From positions 2,101,094 to 2,165,093 of the forward strand of contig CM053251.1 of the NCBI GenBank assembly GCA_028583405.1: 64,000 bases of DNA, read 5' to 3'. The notes beneath the pieces were generated by a model. That model did no database searches. It was not told where the DNA came from and was given only the letters and a program-made list of their open reading frames with translations. This DNA comes from Pogonophryne albipinna. Lineage: Eukaryota > Chordata > Actinopteri > Perciformes > Artedidraconidae. This document shows, piece after piece, positions 55,908 to 64,000 of this stretch. The position numbers were made by a program, and so were the translations under genes. Within the stretch, counting starts at the first letter, position 1. The number at the start of each line of letters is the position of its first letter.

Positions 55908-57014
55908 TCCATATCAGTATGTAGTGTCTCTACTTTAAAGAGTCCTCTCCTGCTGATGTGCAGGTGTATATCAGTATGTAGTGTCTCTTCTTTAAAGAGT
56001 CCTCTCCTGCTGATGTTCAGGTGTATATCAGTATGTAGTGTCTCTACTTTAAAGAGTCCTCTCCTGCTGATGTTCAGGTGTATATCAGTATGTAGTGTCT
56101 CTTCTTTAAAGAGTCCTCTCCTGCTGATGTTCAGGTGTATATCAGTATGTAGTGTCTCTACTTTAAAGAGTCCTCTCCTGCTGATGTGCAGGTGTATATC
56201 AGTATGTAGTGTCTCTTCTTTAAAGAGTCCTCTCCTGCTGATGTTCAGGTGTATATCAGTATGTAGTGTCTCTACTTTAAAGAGTCCTCTCCTGCTGATG
56301 TTCAGGTGTATATCAGTATGTAGTGTCTCTACTTTAAAGAGTCCTCTCCTGCTGATGTTCAGGTGTATATCAGTATGTAGTGTCTCTACTTTAAAGAGTC
56401 CTCTCCTGCTGATGTTCAGGTGTATATCAGTATGTAGTGTCTCTAGTTTAAAGAGTCCTCTCCTGCTGATGTTCAGGTGTATATCAGTATGTAGTGTCTC
56501 TACTTTAAAGAGTCCTCTCCTGCTGATGTTCAGGTGTATATCAGTCTGTAGTGTCTCTTCTTTAAAGAGTCCTCTCCTGCTGATGTTCAGGTGTATATCA
56601 GTCTGTAGTGTCTCTACTTTAAAGAGTCCTCTCCTGCTGATGTTCAGGTGTATATCAGTCTGTAGTGTCTCTACTTTAAAGAGTCCTCTCCTGCTGATGT
56701 TCAGGTGTATATCAGTATGTAGTGTCTCTACTTTAAAGAGTCCTCTCCTGCTGATGTTCAGGTGTATATCAGTATGTAGTGTCTCTACTTTAAAGAGTCC
56801 TCTCCTGCTGATGTTCAGGTGTATCAGTATGTAGTGTCTCTACTTTAAAGAGTTCTCTCCTGCTGATGTTCAGGTGTATATCAGTATGTAGTGTCTCTAC
56901 TTTAAAGAGTCCTCTCCTGCTGATGTTCAGGTGTATATCAGTATGTAGTGTCTCTACTTTAAAGAGTCCTCTCCTGCTGTTGTTCAGGTGTATATCAGTA
57001 TGTAGTGTCTCTAC
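55908..57014 (+). repeat. 57-bp minisatellite (~19.5 units), diverged
   Basis: Same unit as the other arrays but with more variants: ATGTGCAGG (55960 and 56188, 228 bp apart), CTCTTCTTT (55989, 56103, 56217, 56559), CAGTCTGTAG (three adjacent units, 56553-56663) and one CTCTAGTTT (56446). A 2-bp deletion (GTGTATCAG at 56819) breaks the open frames on both strands here. Confidence 0.96.
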
Positions 57015-57249
57015 ATGTCTCCATGCTTTAATGTTCAAAAAGCTCTTTATTGTTCTCATACTGCCTGTGCTGCAGCACCTCTTTTCACCCTCTGTCTGAA
57101 ACCAGAGCCCAGTCTACTCTGATTGGTTAGCTGGCCGGCTCTGTTGTGATTGGTCAACCGCTTAGAGATGTCCCGCCCCTTAGCCTATCACGTACTGTAC
57201 AATGTGTTGCATCACTAACCAATAGAAGTGTGAGGGTTACATAGTGATG

Positions 57250-57387
57250 GCCTAAACACCTTTCTTTAAAAAAAAAAAGCCTTTGATTAAACTTGTGTTT
57301 CTTTTTTATCTATTACGCCCTTTGTAGCACTTTGTGATTACTTTTAGCAATGAAAGGTGCTTTACAAATAAAATGTATTATTATTAT
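57250..57387 (+). mobile_element. 5'-truncated retroposon tail nested in copy 6
   Basis: GTAGCACTTTGTGATTAC, GAAAGGTGCTTTACAAATAA and AATGTATTATTATTAT are a fish LINE/SINE 3' end. TGATG occurs at 57245-57249 and 57388-57392 as a 5-bp target duplication, and the host sequence reads through (ATAGTGATG, then TGTCACTACGTTCCGG). Confidence 0.82.
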
Positions 57388-57481
57388 TGATGTCACTACG
57401 TTCCGGACATACATGCACAAATAACTAAAACACTTTAGGAAAAGGAAAACCCCAAACAATCATAATAGGGTCTTTTTTAAG

Positions 57482-58592
57482 GCAAACTGCCTCAATATAA
57501 CCGTCTTTATACGATATTCCCAGATGAATGCACACTGTCTCTATATCAAAAAAGAGCAACTCGAGGAAGATAAATTCCCTCTGCTCTCAATTTCCTTTGA
57601 CTCACTTGACTGACTCAGTGCACCTGGGGACAGTTTTTGGCTGTTGGTCCCTTTGTGATATCATTTCTCTGGGATTCAGTGTCCTTCCTGGCAAGCCTGG
57701 TCAACTCTCCTCTAGGACAAAAGAGAAGGCAGCAAAGGGACTCCCATCCGGCCTGACTCGAGTCGTAGCATGCCAAAGTTCATCCAGTTACATGAACTTT
57801 GAGTGTTTATAAGAGGGGACTGTGTTACGCAAGCTCTGATTTCCAAACTCACTTAGAAATATCCGGTATTAGTCAGGGAAGAACAATTTAAAAAACATTC
57901 CCTCAGTGTTTTAGAGGGACTGTGTCCAGACCATTGCCAGCAAAATGAACCATGATAATATCATAATACCATACAAGTCAATCACTTGTTCAACACGTAA
58001 AATAAACCAAACGCACCACTTCAATTACACTATGCTATTTAACTTCCACGGCTTATTTTAAGTAGTTTCACTATCTTTGTTTTTGTTCCTCTGATTAGAT
58101 CAGCGTATTACGCAGGCCTTAGTCAGACGTACTGAGATTAATTTGATAGTAATCTTTGTTGTTTGTTCAAAGAAATCCCTTTTGACTTTGGAGTTTAGAA
58201 AATCATGCTGCTTGAGCCGAGATCAGTCCAGGTTGTCTCCGGTGCAAAAAATCTCCATCGTTTCCCTTGCAGATACAAAAAAGAGCAGCATGTACTCGGG
58301 GACTAAAACCTGTCATCTCCCTTTCTTCTCAAACACGCATGTTGAATTACCAAGTAGACATTTTGGACAAACCAGAGCGCGGTGCAGAGTGACATTGAGT
58401 AAAGTGAGAAGCAGCAGGCGGCTCTTCACTTCGACTTTTCCATCCATATTAAACGAAATCAGAGCAGGGTAAGCACTGGATGGATTTTTGTTGTTTTCAC
58501 CTGCAGCGCAGAACATGTCAACGGTTGGAAATAACTATTTACAAAAAGCCATTTGGTTTCAGCCTCACTCTGTCATCGAGGTTTGATCCTGA

Positions 58593-58625
<33 letters not shown>

Positions 58626-58784
58626 CATGAGAACATCATGTTATGTTGCCTCTCATTTCCCCTTCTTTACTGCAGAAAACATTGGTGTGTGTTCCTGTAA
58701 CTGTGTGCATTGTGCTCATTGTTTTTATCTTCATGACTTAGTTGAAGACAAACAATAGAATGGGTGGGGGGGAGATTACATTAC
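57482..58784. other. Intergenic; poly-C at 58593-58620
   Basis: A run of 28 C lies at 58593-58620. No exon or transposon otherwise recognised. Confidence 0.45.
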
Positions 58785-58983
58785 ATTACATGTCACTTGT
58801 TAGACGCTTTTATCCAAAGCGACTTACATACATTCAATACTGTGGACAATCCCCACAGGAGCAATTTGGGGTGAAGTGTCTCAGGGACACAGCGACATGC
58901 TGACTGCAGTGGGGTTTGAACCTGTGACCCCCTGACCCCAACATAAACGCACAACCCACTGCGCCACCCCCCCCCCCCCCCCG
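58785..58983 (-). mobile_element. tRNA-derived SINE
   Basis: On the minus strand the element starts GGTGGCGCAGTGGGTTGTGC (box A-like TGGCGCAGTGG). About 40 nt further is box B-like GGTTCAAACCC, then GTCAGCATGTCGCTGTGTCC and the tail GTAAGTCGCTTTGGATAAAA, GCGTCT..., ending in ATGTAATGTAATGTAAT. Two RNA polymerase III promoter boxes with tRNA-like spacing define a SINE head; the tail is the widespread fish CTTTGGATAAAAGCGTCT type. A C/G run (58967-58982) abuts the head. Confidence 0.82.
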
Positions 58984-59877
58984 TACAGATTAGCATCAGT
59001 ATTTAATTTAATTATTTATTATATATATTAGATTTTTTTTATAATTTTTTACTATTTTATTTATTTACCTATTTCATTTTTTCTAATATTTATCTATTTT
59101 TTTTAATGTATTTATCTAGTTTTATTTAATTTTAATTTAATTTTATTTTTTTAAATCTATTTATCCATTTGTTTTTGTTTTTTTACATGTATTTATGTAT
59201 GTATTTAGTCAATTGCATGCTTATTCTGACACTGGACCTCTAATGTTTTACTTCCAACTTCCATTATTTTCCCGTATTTTAAATAGTATGATTTAAACAC
59301 ACACAAAAACCAACCCTTATATGTTAACAGGTTGTTAATGTTCCAATCAGGTTACAGATGCAGGACGATTGTAACTGATGTTTTCTTTTCAGCCTTTAAA
59401 ATGCACCGAATATCAGGAAATCCATCCCTGAATGTTCCCTCTCAAATGAACCTTAATACATCGCACTCTACTGAAGTAGCTCCATCTCCAGGGCGGCACA
59501 CTGTGCTCCATAATATAAAAGCCCGGTGATTTCATGCACCTTGATTAAATTTGGTTGCAGATCACATATTGCGAGCAAACGTGTGTTACCTTGGCAACTG
59601 TTGATCACACTTCAACCCCTTATTATTCACATCGAAAGGCTGGCGTGTGTTAAAGGCACAGGAGCTAATATTTCTATTTCCTGGGAACATTTCCAGATTT
59701 TTTGTTTATTCCAGACAAATGGATGCAAAGACCTTTTTGTATAGTGGCTTCATTTTTAATGTGGCTTTTTGTCATAGTATACCGCAAAGGTGAGGACACT
59801 CTCAATTTGGGATTTTATCTCTATTGATGCATCATGAAAGAAGTACAGTGTTAGATGTGATTAAGCTGAAACATTCA
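58984..59877. other. Intergenic, AT-rich then unrecognised
   Basis: 58995-59215 is a low-complexity TTTATTTATTT stretch. No exon supported. Confidence 0.45.
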
Positions 59878-60792
59878 TTAAAGAGGAGATATTAGGCTCA
59901 TTTTCAGGTTCATATTTGTATTTTCTGCCATTACTGTGACATGTCTCCATGCTTTGATGTTCAAAAAGCTCTTTATTTTTCTCATACTGCCTGTGCTGCA
60001 GCACCTCTTTTCACCCTCTGTCTGAAACCAGAGCCCAGTCTGCTCTGATTGGTTAGCTGGCAGACAACAATGTGCTGTTACATAGACCCCATTTTCACGC
60101 AAACGAACCGAATACGATATCAAAAAAGTCTTCCGTTCACAGGAGACCGCTCGAAAGCACTGGAGACGCTGCAGTACATATGCCGGGCCTGTAAGTGGCG
60201 CTGTACTTTCACCACAAAATACACCAAAAGCAGCGAAGAAGACCTCCGAGCATGGTTGCCATGGTTGCCCTTCTGTTTATGCCCCGCGGTGGATTTAGCA
60301 ACATGTAGTTCATGTAATTCTCCATATCCACTTGTTGCTGATGGTTGTGGGAGAGGAGCTGAAGATGTTGCTAACATCTGTAGCTACTGACCATGCTACA
60401 GCAGTGAGCAGGAGAGGCGGGGCTATGGCTTCATCGTTATCAGGAAATGATCGTATAGGACGTACACACGGAGCCGTTTGACCCCCCAGAGCGTTACGTT
60501 TGCAGATCTATCCACCTTGGGACACGTTATCGTTTGCGGGGTCCGTTTGCGCGTTTCCGTTACGGCCTCGTGTGAACGAACGAACGGGCTAAACGAAAGA
60601 GAAAAATAGCGGATACAACCGTTTGCGTTCTCGTGGAGGCGTTTCAGGCAGGGGGGATTTTTGTGGGAGAGAAACTCCCTCTGGAAGTTACACAGGGATT
60701 TTAGCCTTTGCAGACCATTTACATGCACTAAAACCTATATAACAATCTACAGGAAAGGGAACACTCCAAAAAGCACAATAGGACCTCTTTAA
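59878..60792 (+). mobile_element. TTAA-end element family, full-length copy 7, with nested insert
   Basis: TTAAAGAGGAGATATTAGGC at the left and AGCACAATAGGACCTCTTTA(A) at the right are inverted ends with TTAA at each edge. The left part is intact and unexpanded: TTTTCAGGTTCATATTTGTA, ACTGTGACATGTCTCCATGC. From about 60062 to 60645 the expected body is replaced by foreign sequence; the right part (GAAACTCCCTCTGGAAG, CATTTACATGCACTAAAACC) is regular. Confidence 0.87.
60062..60645. mobile_element. Probable DNA transposon nested in copy 7
   Basis: ACATAGACCCCATTTTCACG to TTTGCGTTCTCGTGGAGGCG is foreign to the host element. TTCATGTAATTCTCCATATC and ACACGGAGCCGTTTGACCCC belong to a fish repeat I have seen before; its class and exact ends are uncertain, and no target duplication is clear. 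Confidence 0.5.
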
Positions 60793-60982
60793 ATGTTATA
60801 CTTGAGTCTCTCATTTCGTCTGCGCTGCCTTTACTGCGCACTGTGTTTCTGCCTTGTGCGATGAGAAGAAATCTCCGGATCAAAAGTCTGTTAATTGACA
60901 CTCTTCTTCCTGCTCTCAGCATATGGAGAGCTGATGCACTGCTTAATGTTGATTCCCAGACGAGACATGCCTGGTGAATCAC

Positions 60983-61026
<44 letters not shown>

Positions 61027-63583
61027 AATGAACATGTCCAATGATAGATTACAGAGAGGAACATCTCCAGAGACGGATCAAGGGAGACTCTCTTAAATAC
61101 ACCAAACCATATGCACACTTTGCCGTGCTTTGTTCTGCGCCGTGTGTTTGTTCCCAAAGAAAGCCGAGGTAAATTCCTGACTAAAGGGATGTGTGTTCAC
61201 GCATTAGCATAAAAGACGGAAGCAGCAGCAGCGGGGATAAAGCAGGCAGAAGAAAGATAGTCTCTCTGGTGTTTAAATGAGGTATCTGATGGTTCAGCAC
61301 AGGAAACGCTACTACCAAATCAAAGCATGTGTGTGTTTTTCAAGCAACAAGTTTGTGTGTGTGTGTGTGTGTGTATGTGTGTGTGTGGTATGTGTGTGAA
61401 GGAGTGGAGGATGTTAACCAGGCAGCACAACAGGGAATCTTTTTGCGTCTATGAGGTTCAGTCTGCTGTGTGATTTCTGCTCCCGTGTTTTGATCAGAAA
61501 CATTTGAAGCGTCTCCGCCTCTCGTTTCTCAGCAGCAGCGTGGATGGATCTTCTTTCCGAACACATGGGACGGGAGCAGAGGCCTCTTCTGCTTCTGTAA
61601 ACAAGCTCTGCTATTGTTCAGTGAGAAAAGGTGACGCCACCCAAAGTCTCAGCGCAAAGCTGACTCGGAGAGACAAGCGGCTTGTTCTTATTCTTTTTAA
61701 CTCCCCACATGCAACCAATGACTTCTCTCACTTGATTCCTGTTGGCAGACAGCAAGCCAAAGCATAAGATAAGTGACAAATACAATTCCCCCTGAACTGT
61801 CTCAATGAGAGGTGGCTGTCTAGAGCAGATCTGACCAATAGAAGGACACGTGGGGAGGGTAACATTCATTAGAGGGTCAGTTTGCCTTGATACTTTCAGA
61901 TGAGCCAAGTAGGCCTTTGGTCATGGAGAGTTGCTCCAAAGCATAACCTAAAATGCTTAGACTAAAAGTGGGTCACAGGGATGGACAGCCTGTAGAGTGT
62001 ATACTATTTAAAGAAGGATCAGTTACTAAAATCATAAGTTGAAGTTTGAAAAACTGTCGCTTAACAACACGACTCCTTCTCCCCATGTGACGAGGTCTGT
62101 TTTAAAGCTGCAGGGTTGGCTGTTTGGCGAATGATTGACTATAATAATAACATTTTGGATATTTGAATATTCAATGTAGTAATGTTATCATTTTGTTCTT
62201 CTCAATACACATGACATGCATTGATATGGATTCCTCTCCAGAGCTTTCTTCAATTGTTTCCTTGTTTATTATAAAAAACGTATAAATAAATATGATTTGA
62301 TTGATAATTGTATGATAGATGATGTTGGAAATGAATGACTAGTACCTCTACAGATTACTGTGTGATGCTCGGGTGGATGTTGTAATTCATACCCTTGGGT
62401 ACCAGTTGAATAACAATAAGCTGAAGTGTTATTTCGGAACATTTCCCCAAATAAGCCAAGAGTAAACCGCTTCCCCTAGCTCAAAGTAGAGCCTCTGTTT
62501 TGGACTCAACCACACCCGGAAGGAAATATCTGGCTGTCTAGCTGATACAAATTAGCTATATTATAAACACACTCTTCAAAAATGTCCCACAGAGCAAAAC
62601 GAATTCAAGTGTCACTCTTAATGTACACTACTGGAGACTCTGACATTTGATAAAGGAATCCACTAATACTCTCACACCTTGTGCTAAATGCAAATAAATC
62701 CTTTTCAGATCCCGGTCCAACACATCTTTTGACAAGCTGTTGTGTGGTCAATAGAGGGTGATGTATTGACTCATAAGCAGCAGGTTGAATGTGCGTGCGT
62801 TAACCTCAGTGGGTTGTTCCAGAGTTCTTTCCCATGATGCCCTGCTGTGCGATCAATATGACCGCAGACGCATGACATTTGATGTTTTTAGTGTGTGTGT
62901 AAGTGTGTGTGTGTCAGTGCCACAACAACCTAGATCAGCACTGTTCCATTATTCTTTTAAATGGGTTGCTTCAAATTAGGAGAAGACGTCTATGAAAATG
63001 TGTTAAGACTTAAAAAGCAGTGAGCACAATGAGCAGCTGTTCTTTCAAGGTCAGAGAGCGCTGAGGCTTCATTTACAAGCCCAGTCCGCAGTGGGAGGAT
63101 GTCTGGCTGGGATGTAATGATTTGTTATGTGAATGCCATTGTCTGATATAAAGGAACAGGCATTGTCTGATTGCTTAAAACATGTAGTCCAACGCTGGGT
63201 TTGTATTGGAAACACTCCTATACACAAAGATAGGGTTCTGTTACTATTTAACATATTTGTTCATATTAAACCACCGATGTAGTGAACCCCGCTGGGTGAC
63301 TTGGAGTTAATGGATGGCTTCAGGCTGCGTGGAGCCTCTTCTTCATCGCGACTAATCCTGAAGACTAATCCAGTTGTAAACGATAGACCCGTCACTCTTT
63401 TCTTTACAATGTGTCTCACCCGGCCTATTTCTGTACAGTAACATTCACACGGCTGCTTGGAAGAGATATCAGAGGGGGTTTTTAAATGCTAAGAATGGAA
63501 GTTGTGCTACTGATGTCATTAAGAGTCAAATGTATATCCGGTTTTATGTAGTGAGGTTTTTAAATTGTCATCTATATACGCCG
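60793..63583. other. Intergenic; (CA)20 at 60984-61023 and (GT)n at 61353-61399
   Basis: Apart from two microsatellites, about 2.7 kb without recognised repeats or exons. Confidence 0.45.
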
Positions 63584-63990
63584 GGATCCGGAGTCGTGGA
63601 TGATCCTGTGGCTGTGGTCCTGGATCATAGGTCCTGGATGGATATCCTCGTGGATTCATCTTCCTATTATACACACATGCATTTCCAAACATTTGGTCTA
63701 CCTATGTTGCAAATGTATTATCTCTTCAATTTACACACGGCATCTATTGCACGTCTGTCCGTCCTGGGAGAGGGATCCCTCCTCTGTTGCTCTCCTTGAG
63801 GTTTCTCCCATGTTCCCTTTAAACTGTGGGTTTTCTCTGGAAGTGTTTCCTTGTACGATGTGAGGGTCTAAGGACAGAGGGTGTCGTATTGTGATACTGA
63901 TATTTTGTACAAACTGTGAAGTCCACTGAGACAAATGTAACATTTGTGATATTGGGCTATATAAATAAACATTGATTGATTGATCTAATG
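63584..63990 (+). mobile_element. 3' region of a fish non-LTR retroposon, (TTGA)n tail
   Basis: GGATCCGGAGTCGTGGATGA, TGGATCATAGGTCCTGGATG, CTTGAGGTTTCTCCCATGTT, GATGTGAGGGTCTAAGGACA, GAGGGTGTCGTATTGTGATA and GATATTGGGCTATATAAATA, then AACATTGATTGATTGATC, form a well-known fish repeat with a simple tail. Frames within (63530-63863) are not genes. Confidence 0.75.
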
Positions 63991-64000
63991 TCAGTAATGG

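Larger units (their letters stand above)
55903..57481 (+). mobile_element. TTAA-end element family, copy 6, with 57-bp array
   Basis: The left terminus is eroded (AAAGGTCCATATCAGTATG). Then come the 57-bp array, the body (CTCATACTGCCTGTGCTGCA, GATTGGTTAGCTGGCC) and a right end CATAATAGGGTCTTTTTTAA at 57462-57481. The body is interrupted by a retroposon tail at 57250-57387. Confidence 0.87.

Overview
The window is vertebrate, teleost nuclear DNA. It holds three coding exons of one recognisable gene and about 60 kb of non-coding sequence full of fish-type DNA transposons, retroposon tails, minisatellites and very long (GT)n tracts. No bacterial or viral genes, CRISPR array, rRNA or free-standing tRNA gene was found. 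Codon-level identity to vertebrate PARD3, the dense hAT, Harbinger, Tc1 and TTAA-type miniature elements, and the GT arrays of up to 344 bp all fit a ray-finned fish, probably a percomorph. The species cannot be read from the sequence.

Region 1 (1 to about 22.3 kb, + strand): the 3' end of pard3, the Par-3 cell-polarity scaffold. Exons at 1579-1702, 13493-13635 and 18803-19199 join in phase (0, then a split CG|G arginine codon) and encode the last ~220 residues, including the extreme C-terminus and TGA stop. A 3' UTR follows, with a proximal AATAAA at 19869 and a better distal signal at 22324. The introns contain a 37-bp minisatellite, several hAT and Harbinger miniature elements, and a 3.6-kb transposon copy carrying a 57-bp minisatellite.

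Region 2 (about 22.3-64 kb): intergenic, with no exon I can defend. It contains a rearranged Tc1/mariner remnant fused to telomere-like repeats, long-inverted-repeat elements, a Harbinger-type element keeping a MADF-domain exon, retroposon 3' ends, a tRNA-derived SINE, and GT arrays at 37.4, 39.9, 52.9, 53.6 and 55.2 kb.

The most notable structure is a family of miniature transposons with TTAA ends, with seven copies or fragments here. Three copies (4.8-8.4, 33.0-34.5 and 55.9-57.5 kb) carry arrays of a 57-bp unit, about 79 units in all. The unit appears to be the element's own terminal 57 bp, beginning at TTAA, repeated head to tail. Because 57 is a multiple of 3, both DNA strands stay open for up to ~528 codons; these are not genes. 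One array is split by a 1182-bp hAT-like insertion with a perfect 8-bp target duplication, and part of it shows a 342-bp (6-unit) higher-order period.
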